Shown piece after piece: positions 24,265-31,676 of a DNA stretch of 64,000 bases. Numbering within the stretch: the first letter of the stretch is position 1; each line of letters opens with the position of its first letter. The stretch covers positions 62,001-126,000 of the forward strand of contig JAIYDI010000019.1 of the NCBI GenBank assembly GCA_027487555.1. Reading direction: 5' to 3'. This DNA is from Hyphomicrobiales bacterium (lineage in GTDB: Bacteria; Pseudomonadota; Alphaproteobacteria; Rhizobiales; Devosiaceae). The notes beneath the pieces were generated by a model. The model made no database searches. It had not been told where the DNA came from and was given only the letters and a program-made list of their open reading frames with translations. The position numbers were made by a program, and so were the translations under genes.

Positions 24265-25283
24265 GGTGCTTCCCCAAGTCGATCGCCATTGGCATCAAAA
24301 TAGAGCGGGTCCTTGTAGCGAATTGCCACCTTGTCGCCTGACGCGAGCGGGGAGTCCGGCGGAGCGAGCGTTATGATCTTGCGCTCCCCAACCCGTACAT
24401 GCAGGTGATTCTGGTCGCCAAGATGTTCGATCCAGTCAACAACGCCGTCTGCGTGGCCATTGCTTGCCTTTGCGATGACGAGATGCTCGGTGCGCGCGCC
24501 GATGGTCTTTGCAGCCGCGGCAGCGTCCGCATCGGGGATCAGGCCGCTTGGCAGCAGATTGATCGCTGGTTGCCCCAGCCGTGTCGCTACATGGGTGTTG
24601 CGCGGCGCAGTATAGATTTCGCGCGGCGTTCCGATCTGGATCAACTCGCCCTCCTTGAGGATCCCGATCCGATCGGCCATGGTCATAGCCTCGATCTGGT
24701 CGTGGGTCACATAAAGCAGCGTTGCCCCCAGATCCTGCTGGATGCGCTTGAGTTCAAGCCGCATTTCGCTGCGCAGCTTGGCATCGAGCGATGAGAGCGG
24801 CTCGTCCATCAGATAAATCGCTGGCTGACGCACCATGGCGCGGCCGATGGCGACGCGTTGCATCTCCCCGCCCGAAAGTCTTGTGGCGCGGCTGTCGAGC
24901 TTGTGGTCGATGCGGACCGTGCGTGCCGTGTCGCGGACGCGCCTGTCGATCTCGAGCTTGTCCATGCGTCGGGCCGGCGAGCGCAGCGGGAATGCCAGAT
25001 TCTCGTAGACGCTCAGATGTGGGTAGAGCGAGTATTGCTGGAAGACGAACGCCACGTCGCGGGCCGAGGGCGGCAGGCCCCCTACGTCTTCGCCGCCGAT
25101 GCTGACGCTGCCCTGCTCCGGCCGCTCAAGGCCCGCGACAAGGCGAAGCGTCGTCGTCTTGCCGGCGCCGGTCGGGCCGAGCAGCACGACAAACTCGCCA
25201 TCGGCAATGGTAAGGTCGAGCCCCTTGATCGCCACATTATCCTTGAAGCGCTTGACGATGCCGCGCAGCGTGACTTCAGCCAT
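24261..25283 (-). CDS. ABC transporter ATPase (CUT1, second of a pair)
   Basis: 340 residues from the ATG at 25283, just before MAEVTLRGIVKRF; longer in-frame starts run into the neighbouring gene. Walker A is GPTGAGKTTTLR, signature LSGGEMQRVAIGRA, Walker B IYLMDEP, with the H-loop in YVTHDQIEAM. The C-terminal TOBE/regulatory domain is shorter than in UgpC/MsmX. Together with the neighbouring ATPase it should form a heterodimer that powers the two permeases at 26553-28468. Paired ATPases also occur in rhizobial glycerol transporters (GlpS/GlpT). Confidence 0.93.
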   Translation of the reverse strand: MAEVTLRGIVKRFKDNVAIKGLDLTIADGEFVVLLGPTGAGKTTTLRLVAGLERPEQGSVSIGGEDVGGLPPSARDVAFVFQQYSLYPHLSVYENLAFPLRSPARRMDKLEIDRRVRDTARTVRIDHKLDSRATRLSGGEMQRVAIGRAMVRQPAIYLMDEPLSSLDAKLRSEMRLELKRIQQDLGATLLYVTHDQIEAMTMADRIGILKEGELIQIGTPREIYTAPRNTHVATRLGQPAINLLPSGLIPDADAAAAAKTIGARTEHLVIAKASNGHADGVVDWIEHLGDQNHLHVRVGERKIITLAPPDSPLASGDKVAIRYKDPLYFDANGDRLGEAP

Positions 25284-26373
25284 GGGGTGCCCCCTCGTAA
25301 AGGGCTGTATCGATGGCGCGACCAGAAGCCGTGTCAAAGAGCGACAAATGAGCACCGCTCAGCGTCAGGCCGACGGTCTCGCCGGTTCGCACCAGATCGC
25401 TGGCGGGCACACGCGCTCTGACCAGTCCGTCGCCGGTCCGAACGACCACGATCTGTGTGGTGCCCAGATACTCGGCGCCAAGCACCTCTCCGCGCAGCCC
25501 GCTGGCGTCGTCCAGCCGGATATGCTCCGGGCGGGCGCCGAGCGCCAGTGCGGACGGAGCAATATCTTCGCGGATCTCGGGGACTGCGATCTCGGCGCCA
25601 TGCACCGAAACCAGGCGCGCGCCCCGAACCAGGCCGCTATGGAACCTGAGGAAGTTCATAGGCGGCGAGCCCATGAAATCGGCGACATACATGGATCGCG
25701 GCCGGTCATAGATTTCCCGCGGGGAGCCAAACTGCTCGATAATCCCGTGGTTCATCACGGCGATCTTGTCGGCCATCGACATGGCCTCCAACTGGTCATG
25801 CGTCACGTAGACTGTCGTGGCACCGATGCGGTTATGCAGTTCGCGAAGCTCATGCACCATCAGATCGCGGAATTCGGCATCAAGTGTGCCGAGTGGCTCG
25901 TCCATCAGGAAGCAAAGCGGCCGGCGCACGATGGCGCGGCCGAGCGCCACGCGCTGGCGATCCCCCCCCGCAAGACCAGATACCGGCCGGTCCAGAATGT
26001 GGTCGATGCGAAGCAAGCGAGCCACGTCCTCAACCTGCTTCCTGATTTCGGCCCTGGGCACTCCCTGTGCGAGCAGCGGAAAGCCGATATTCTTGCGCAC
26101 ATTCATGTGCGGATAGAGCGCAAAGAGCTGGAAAACGAAGGCGATGTCGCGTTCGCGGGCACGCTTCATGGTGACATCTTCACCGCCCAGCAGGATGCGG
26201 CCCGAGGTCGGCAGCTCAAGCCCCGCAATCATGCGCAGGGTTGTGGTCTTGCCGCAGCCCGATGGTCCGAGCATGACGAAAAAATCGCCATCGTCGACCG
26301 TGAAGGATGAATTCTGTACGGCGGTGAAGCCTGAGAATTCCTTGCGCAGGTTTTCGACCCGGATCTCAGCCAT
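25276..26373 (-). CDS. ABC transporter ATPase (CUT1, first of a pair)
   Basis: 365 residues. Walker A GPSGCGKTTTLR, Walker B CFLMDEP and the H-loop in YVTHDQLEAM are intact, but the ABC signature reads LAGGDRQRVALGRA instead of LSGGQ, a mild degeneration. C-terminal TOBE domain present. It overlaps the second ATPase gene by eight bases and follows the 59-residue membrane protein gene by three bases. The asymmetry of signatures suggests a functional heterodimer rather than redundant copies. Confidence 0.93.
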   Translation of the reverse strand: MAEIRVENLRKEFSGFTAVQNSSFTVDDGDFFVMLGPSGCGKTTTLRMIAGLELPTSGRILLGGEDVTMKRARERDIAFVFQLFALYPHMNVRKNIGFPLLAQGVPRAEIRKQVEDVARLLRIDHILDRPVSGLAGGDRQRVALGRAIVRRPLCFLMDEPLGTLDAEFRDLMVHELRELHNRIGATTVYVTHDQLEAMSMADKIAVMNHGIIEQFGSPREIYDRPRSMYVADFMGSPPMNFLRFHSGLVRGARLVSVHGAEIAVPEIREDIAPSALALGARPEHIRLDDASGLRGEVLGAEYLGTTQIVVVRTGDGLVRARVPASDLVRTGETVGLTLSGAHLSLFDTASGRAIDTALYEGAPHG

Positions 26374-26376
26374 GTC

Positions 26377-26556
26377 TCACTCCGGGAACTTCGAGACGAC
26401 AATGAACATCACGGTGCCGATCAGCATGGTGATGAACGAGTACGAGTAGAGCTCCAGCACGAATGGCTGGAAGAGCATGAGGAAGCCCAGTCCGATGAGC
26501 GCAATCGCTGTCCACTCCATCGGTCCACGCCGGAGGATTTTTGGCCAGGCCTTCAT
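26377..26556 (-). CDS. 59-residue inner-membrane protein of the ABC operon
   Basis: Starts at the ATG at 26556, which overlaps the permease stop (ATGA). The sequence has a basic N-terminus (MKAWPKILRRGP) and two hydrophobic segments (about 13-32 and 38-55) with a short polar end (SKFPE). A small membrane protein in the same position, between permeases and paired ATPases, is known from glycerol-type ABC operons (GlpU/DUF2160), but no clear homology can be claimed by eye. It may stabilise or modulate the transporter. It is small enough to be missed by gene callers. Confidence 0.8.
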   Translation of the reverse strand: MKAWPKILRRGPMEWTAIALIGLGFLMLFQPFVLELYSYSFITMLIGTVMFIVVSKFPE

Positions 26557-27503
26557 TTGCGAACCGCTCCGAAGGTTATGCCCCGCAGCAGCTGCTTTCT
26601 GAGCAGGATCGTGAACACGAGGATCGGCACGAGGAATATCGTCGTCCCGGCCGCGACGGCCGGCCAGTCCTGCCCGCCCTCGCCGATAATGGTTGGGATG
26701 AAGGGAGGTGCCGTCTGTGCGGTGCCCGAGGTCAGCAGGGCGGCGAAGGCATACTCGTTCCAGGCGAAGATCAGGCAGAAGATGGCGGTAGCCGCAATGC
26801 CGGTCGTGGCCTGGGGGAGCACGACCTTCCAGAAGGCCTGCAGCCGCGTGTAGCCGTCGATCATGGCGGCCTCTTCGTACTCGCGCGGGATCTCGTCGAT
26901 GAAGCCCTTGAGCAGCCAGACCGCCAGCGACACGTTCACCGCCGTATAGAGCAGGATCATGCCCAGCGCCGAGTCCGACAATCCAAGCTCGCGGTACATC
27001 AGATAGATCGGGATGGCCACCGCGATCGGCGGCATCATCCGCGTCGAGAGGATGAAGAACAGCAGGTCGTCTGCCAGCGGTACCTTGAAGCGCGAGAAGC
27101 CATATGCCGCCAGCGTTCCAAGGAACACCGCGCAGAATGTCGACCCAAACGCGATAATCAGCGAATTGACGAAGCGCGGCAGGAAGTTGGACGGCCCGGC
27201 GATGACCATGTTGCGCTTGCGCGTGACCTCGTCGCAGAACGACGTCGCGGGCGGCAGGCTGGCAATGTATTCCGCGGTCTGTCGCGTCCGCGTGGTGAAC
27301 AGGTTGCAATAGCCCTCTGTCGAGGGTTGAAACAGGATCTTGGGCGGATAGGCGATCGAGTCGGGCGGCGTCTTGAAGCTGGTCGCGAAGATCCAGAGCA
27401 GCGGCACGATGGAAATGAGCGCGTACGCCACGATCAGCACGGCAGCGATGCGTTTGGACGTCGTCGACGGCACGACGACCGAATGCGCGGTGGTCAGGCT
27501 CAT
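26553..27503 (-). CDS. CUT1 ABC transporter permease (MalG-like)
   Basis: 316 residues with six predicted membrane helices. The EAA loop (EEAAMIDGYTRLQAFWKVVLP) contacts the ATPases, and the C-terminus LRKQLLRGITFGAVRK matches the MalG subfamily. A long periplasmic loop of about 75 residues follows the first helix (from TSFKTPPDS to RKRNMVIAGP), larger than in most MalG proteins. Overlaps both neighbours by four bases. Confidence 0.92.
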   Translation of the reverse strand: MSLTTAHSVVVPSTTSKRIAAVLIVAYALISIVPLLWIFATSFKTPPDSIAYPPKILFQPSTEGYCNLFTTRTRQTAEYIASLPPATSFCDEVTRKRNMVIAGPSNFLPRFVNSLIIAFGSTFCAVFLGTLAAYGFSRFKVPLADDLLFFILSTRMMPPIAVAIPIYLMYRELGLSDSALGMILLYTAVNVSLAVWLLKGFIDEIPREYEEAAMIDGYTRLQAFWKVVLPQATTGIAATAIFCLIFAWNEYAFAALLTSGTAQTAPPFIPTIIGEGGQDWPAVAAGTTIFLVPILVFTILLRKQLLRGITFGAVRK

Positions 27504-28468
27504 CTCTGCTTCACCCGGTTGAGTGCCTTGACGTAGATGTTGGCGAGGCCGAACACAGCCACGAACAGAATGATGGCAAAGGCCGAGCTATAGCCGGTAC
27601 GCCACTTTTCGAATGCCTCGCGCTTGAGGGTGATCGAGGCCACCTCGGTCGTCGAGCCTGGGCCGCCGCCGGTCAGCAGGTTGACCATATCGAACATCTT
27701 GAAGTTCTCGATGCCGCGGAACAGGATCGCCAGCATGATGAAGGGCAGGGCCATAGGCAGCGTGATGGACAGGAACTGCCGAATGGGCGACGCGCGATCA
27801 ACCTCTGCGGCCTCGTAGATGTAGTCCGGTATCGATCGCAGCCCGGCGAGGCAGATCAGCATGACATAGGGCGACCACATCCAGGTATCGACGATGATGA
27901 TCGACCACGGCGCCAGCGAGACATTGGAGAGCATCTCGATCTCGGTTGGCGGAATGCCAGAAACGAAGCTCACCGCATACGCGAACAGTCCGATCTGCGG
28001 CTCGTAGAGAAAACGCCAGAAATTGCCGACCACCGCGGGCGAAAGCATCATCGGCACGAGGATGATGGTGGTCCAGAAGGCGTGGCCGCGGAACTTTCGG
28101 TCGATCAGATAGGCGAGGCCAAACCCGATCACGGTCTGCAGCAGAATGGTCCAGAAGACAAAATTGGCCGTGGTCTGCATGGCGATCCAGATGTCCGGAT
28201 CAGTCAGAATGCGCTCGTAGTTGCGCAGGCCCACGCTCTCCACCGGTTCATTGGGCCGGTTGGCGCGATAATTCGTGAAGCTCAGACCGATCGCCCAGAA
28301 CAGCGGGAAGATATTGATGGCGAGCAAGAGCACCATTGTGGGGCCGATGAACAGCCATGCCACCATGCGGTCCGAAAGGCCGGTGACGCGCTTGACCAGC
28401 CTCGATGGCGTCGAGCGGGCCACAGCCTCGGCGGCGCGATTGAGCGGAGATGTCTTGGTGTCAATCAC
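27500..28468 (-). CDS. CUT1 ABC transporter permease (MalF/UgpA-like)
   Basis: 322 residues, six membrane helices. It begins with a cytoplasmic basic tail followed by MVAWLFIGPTMVLLLAINIFP. The EAA loop is YEAAEVDRASPIRQFLSITLP, and the GGPGSTTEV segment typical of MalF-like sugar and polyol permeases is present. It pairs with the MalG-like subunit encoded next. Confidence 0.92.
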   Translation of the reverse strand: MIDTKTSPLNRAAEAVARSTPSRLVKRVTGLSDRMVAWLFIGPTMVLLLAINIFPLFWAIGLSFTNYRANRPNEPVESVGLRNYERILTDPDIWIAMQTTANFVFWTILLQTVIGFGLAYLIDRKFRGHAFWTTIILVPMMLSPAVVGNFWRFLYEPQIGLFAYAVSFVSGIPPTEIEMLSNVSLAPWSIIIVDTWMWSPYVMLICLAGLRSIPDYIYEAAEVDRASPIRQFLSITLPMALPFIMLAILFRGIENFKMFDMVNLLTGGGPGSTTEVASITLKREAFEKWRTGYSSAFAIILFVAVFGLANIYVKALNRVKQR

Positions 28469-28502
28469 GGCGGTGAAAACCCTGAAGGAAGGCCGAGGAG
28501 GA

Positions 28503-28536
28503 ACCGCGCTTCGTGCTCAAGTGCACGAAGCGCGGT
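28503..28536 (-). repeat. Perfect 14-bp hairpin between binding-protein and permease genes
   Basis: Arms ACCGCGCTTCGTGC (28503-28516) and GCACGAAGCGCGGT (28523-28536), 6-base loop, in the 83-base gap after the binding-protein gene. No T-run. In binding-protein operons such stems protect the upstream message and raise binding-protein over permease levels. Confidence 0.75.
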
Positions 28537-28551
28537 CAGGCTGGGAGGAGC

Positions 28552-29895
28552 CTAGAGCTTGCCTTCGTCCTCGAACGTCTCGGTCCAATCGGCAACGAGA
28601 GCGTCGAGGGCTTCCTTGGCAGTGCCGTTGCCTGCAACGACATAGTCATGCAGGCGCTTCTGCGACGCCTGGAGGAGCGACGCATAGGCCGGTTCCGCCC
28701 AGAAGTCCTTCACGATGGCCATCGAGTCGAGGAAGGTCTGCGCGTAGGGCTGGGTCGCGGCAAAGCCGGGGTCTTCGACCACTGCCTTGAGGCAGGAGAA
28801 GCCACCCAGCGACCACCACTTGGCCTGCACGGCAGGGTTGGCGAACCACTTGATATACTTGAGGGCAGCTTCCTGCTTGCTCGAATAGGCCACCACGGAG
28901 ATACCCTGCCCGCCGAGCTGGGCGAACCTGTCGCCACCAGGGCCGGCCGGATTGGCAAAGTAGCCGATCTTGTCGCCGCCGACGGCCTCGTCCTTCTGCA
29001 GACCGGGCCAGGTGAAGGCAAAGTTCATGTGCATTGCCACCTGTCCGGATTTGAAGGCATCGACGCCTTCACCCATGTAGGAGTTGGCAGCCCCCGGCGG
29101 GGTGCAGCAGTCATAGAGTGCCTTGTAGAACTCGAGCCCGGCCACTGCGCCGTCCGAGTTGACAAAGCCGTTCATGTCATAGGGCTTTTCCGGATTGTCG
29201 TACTTGAAGCCGAAGCTGTAGAGCACGTCCATCGCGCCCATGGTGATGCCTTCCGAGCCGCGCTCGGTGTAGATCGAAGCACCATAGACGGTCTTGCCGT
29301 CCACTTCGCGGCCCTGGAAGAACTCGGCGATCTGCTTGAGCTGTTCAAAGGTGGTCGGCGCGGCGAGGTCCCAGCCGTACTTTTCCTTGAACTCGGCTTG
29401 CAGCTCTGGCCGCTCGAACCAGTCCTTTCGATAAGTCCAGCCAACGACGTCGCCCATGGCAGGCAGGGCCCAGTAGTTCGGGGTACCCTTGGGCCACTCG
29501 GAGTATCCCGTGACCGTAGCCGGCACGAAATCGTCCATGGTGATGCCTTCGGCGGCGAAGAAATCATTGAGCTTGATATAGTGGCCGTTTTCGGCCGAGC
29601 CACCGATCCACTGGCTGTCGCCAATGATCAGATCGCACAGCTTGCCCTTCGAGTTGAGCTCGTTGAGGAAGCGGTCGGCGTAGTTCGTCCACGGCACGAA
29701 CTCGAACTTCATGTCGATACCGCTTTCGGCGGTGAAGTCCTTGCTCAACTCAACAAGAGCATTTGCCGGGTCCCATGCGGCCCAGCATAGCGTCAGCTCT
29801 TCCGCCTGCGCCGCGGTGACCGACACCAGCGGCGCAACGGTCAGCGCAGACAATAAGGATACGCCCGCTAAAGCGGCTCTCAACGTCCTGGTCAT
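28552..29895 (-). CDS. ABC transporter substrate-binding protein (family 1, CUT1)
   Basis: 447 residues. Signal peptide MTRTLRAALAGVSLLSAL ending at AQA/EEL. The mature protein shows the family-1 solute-binding pattern: LTLCWAAWDPANALVELSKDF, CDLIIGDSQWIGG, YWALPAMGDVVGWTYRKDWF and AFTWPGLQKDE. Two Cys occur in YDCCTPPG. It is the first gene of the dha-linked operon and by context binds a polyol, glyceraldehyde/dihydroxyacetone-like or related compound. It does not resemble GlpV, the rhizobial glycerol-binding protein, so glycerol itself is uncertain. Confidence 0.92.
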   Translation of the reverse strand: MTRTLRAALAGVSLLSALTVAPLVSVTAAQAEELTLCWAAWDPANALVELSKDFTAESGIDMKFEFVPWTNYADRFLNELNSKGKLCDLIIGDSQWIGGSAENGHYIKLNDFFAAEGITMDDFVPATVTGYSEWPKGTPNYWALPAMGDVVGWTYRKDWFERPELQAEFKEKYGWDLAAPTTFEQLKQIAEFFQGREVDGKTVYGASIYTERGSEGITMGAMDVLYSFGFKYDNPEKPYDMNGFVNSDGAVAGLEFYKALYDCCTPPGAANSYMGEGVDAFKSGQVAMHMNFAFTWPGLQKDEAVGGDKIGYFANPAGPGGDRFAQLGGQGISVVAYSSKQEAALKYIKWFANPAVQAKWWSLGGFSCLKAVVEDPGFAATQPYAQTFLDSMAIVKDFWAEPAYASLLQASQKRLHDYVVAGNGTAKEALDALVADWTETFEDEGKL

Positions 29896-30004
29896 TGCAT
29901 TCCTCCCTCTGGCGGAACCCTCCTCGGCCCGCCTCCAATCGGGACACCTCGGCGCCCCTGTCTTCCGAACAAGCCCTTCTGGTGGTCAGCTTGTTTAGTA
30001 AGAG

Positions 30005-30032
30005 TGTTGAGTAATGCTCACTTCACTCAACA
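30005..30032 (-). promoter_or_regulatory. 8-bp inverted repeat upstream of the dha-linked operon
   Basis: TGTTGAGT (30005-30012) and ACTCAACA (30025-30032), about 110 bases upstream of the binding-protein start. Spacing and symmetry fit a dimeric repressor or activator site; the cognate regulator is unknown. Confidence 0.45.
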
Positions 30033-30446
30033 TTGCAAGGGGCAATGTGCGTCGATCGTGCCGACAGCTTCGGGAACCCCCGGGGCTTGGCGAAACTCGC
30101 CTTCCACGGCTTCCCAATTGCGCGGCGCGCCTGCGCCTGTCCGGACGGACCAATGCCAGTCGGGCAGAGCTTCCTTTTTCCTAGCGGGTGGCGCGTTGTG
30201 CACTCAGTGCGCTTTGCGCCGGGAGGGCTGTGTCCCCGTCGAAGCGTCAGGCGGGCCATGTTGCCCGCGCTCAGACCTGAATGCGATGCCACCTCAACTA
30301 CTTAGCAGGGCTGCTTGAGACCCCCCGGGTGGGTACACGCCGGCCAGCGCGCCCAGGTCCAACTCCGTTGTCGACGCCCCGCCGGGTGGTAGTTGCCTCG
30401 TGACGATGCGCGACCAGCTTGACAGATGGTGCTCAACCTGACAAAC

Positions 30447-30460
30447 CTAAAGCGCTTTAG
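30447..30460 (+). promoter_or_regulatory. LacI-family operator candidate 1
   Basis: Perfect 14-bp palindrome CTAAAGCGCTTTAG with central CG, the form expected for LacI/GalR-family operators. It lies about 90 bases upstream of the alcohol dehydrogenase start. The same 14-mer occurs again at 31689-31702. A LacI-type gene is in the same operon at 38038. Confidence 0.75.
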
Positions 30461-30550
30461 ATTGCTGACTGATGGACTGAGCAGCCGCTGAGAGGCATTC
30501 GTGCCGCGGTCAACCGACCCGGCGGGCGGGGTAACAATGGGGTATTTCGT

Positions 30551-31588
30551 ATGATGAGCACGATGCAGGCTGCGGTGCTTCATGGCGCCAATGATCTTCG
30601 CCTTCAGGAGGTCAAGCGGCCGGAGCCTGGTCCTGGGGAAGTGCTTCTGCGCGTGCATCGCTGTGGTATCTGCGGGACCGACTCCCATATCGTCAAAGGG
30701 CGATTTCCGGCGCCGAACCTTCCACTCATCATTGGCCATGAGTTCGCCGGAGAAGTTGCGGCAGTTGGAGCGGGTGTAACGCACATCAAGGAAGGTGACC
30801 GGGCGACAGCAGATATCAACATCTCCTGCGGGCACTGTTGGTATTGTCGCAACAACCAGAAGCTCTTCTGCCCCGATGTGCGCCAGCTCGGGGTCCATGC
30901 TCACGGTGGCATGGCCGATTACATCGTTGTTCCTGCCCGCAATATCTACATCATCCCAAACAATATGACTTTCGATCATGCCGCTTTCATTGAGCCATTG
31001 GCATGCGCGATCCATGGTCAGAAGCGTATTGGCATTGAGGTCGGCGAGTCGGTTCTGATTCTGGGTGCGGGGCCGATGGGCCTTGCGCATGCCGCTCTGT
31101 CAAAACAGCGCGGGGCGGGCTTGGTCATGGTGTCGGAGCCCAATCCGGAGCGCCGAGCCAAGGCGCACGATATTGGCAGCGATATTGAGTTTGATCCGAG
31201 TTCGCCCGATGGCCTCGAGGCGATCATGCAGGCAACACAGGGGCGCGGTGCCGATGTGGTCATCGAGGCGGTCGGGTCTGTCGTAACCTATGGGCAGGCC
31301 TTCCAGCTGGTGCGCCGCGGCGGACGCATTCTCGCCTACGGCGCCGCGGCAACCGACGCTGTCGTGCCGATGCGGCCGTTCGAAATATACGCCAAAGAAC
31401 TCAGCATCGTCGGCTCTTACGCTGGAACATACGAGACCTGGCCTGCTGCTATTGCCCTGATATCCGGCGGTCGCTTCGATCCGGGCAAGATCATAGACTC
31501 CGTCCGCTCGCTTGCGGACGTGAATGCAGCGCTGCAAAGCCTTGATCGCGACAAGTCGGTGGTCAAGGTCCAGATTCAGATCGCCTGA
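30551..31588 (+). CDS. Zn-dependent medium-chain alcohol/polyol dehydrogenase
   Basis: 345 residues; starts at MMST or three residues later are also possible. Catalytic zinc ligands lie in CGICGTDSH and GHEFAGEVAAVG. The four structural-zinc cysteines are CGHCWYCRNNQKLFC, and the NAD fold has ILGAGPMGLAHAALS. It resembles sorbitol/L-iditol and threonine dehydrogenases of the MDR family. As first gene of a transporter-epimerase operon it probably oxidises the imported polyol or the epimerised sugar. Expression is likely controlled by the palindromic operator upstream. Confidence 0.93.
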   Translation: MMSTMQAAVLHGANDLRLQEVKRPEPGPGEVLLRVHRCGICGTDSHIVKGRFPAPNLPLIIGHEFAGEVAAVGAGVTHIKEGDRATADINISCGHCWYCRNNQKLFCPDVRQLGVHAHGGMADYIVVPARNIYIIPNNMTFDHAAFIEPLACAIHGQKRIGIEVGESVLILGAGPMGLAHAALSKQRGAGLVMVSEPNPERRAKAHDIGSDIEFDPSSPDGLEAIMQATQGRGADVVIEAVGSVVTYGQAFQLVRRGGRILAYGAAATDAVVPMRPFEIYAKELSIVGSYAGTYETWPAAIALISGGRFDPGKIIDSVRSLADVNAALQSLDRDKSVVKVQIQIA

Positions 31589-31676
31589 ACCGGCGTACCC
31601 TGACTTCGAGCGCCGCCTAGCCGGCGTTCAAAGGAACACCCAAACGTGGAAACCGAAACGAGGAGAATGTTGAAAA

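Larger units (their letters stand above)
29896..30550 (+). other. Divergent promoter region between the dha/ABC and ADH operons
   Basis: 655 bases with no supported gene. It contains two operator-like inverted repeats (30005-30032 and 30447-30460), one near each of the two divergent operons. Confidence 0.6.

Noticed and set aside
28552-29895. GlpV glycerol-binding protein
   Set aside because: Operon layout is glycerol-like, but the protein is shorter and lacks the N-terminal features of GlpV, so the ligand is left open.
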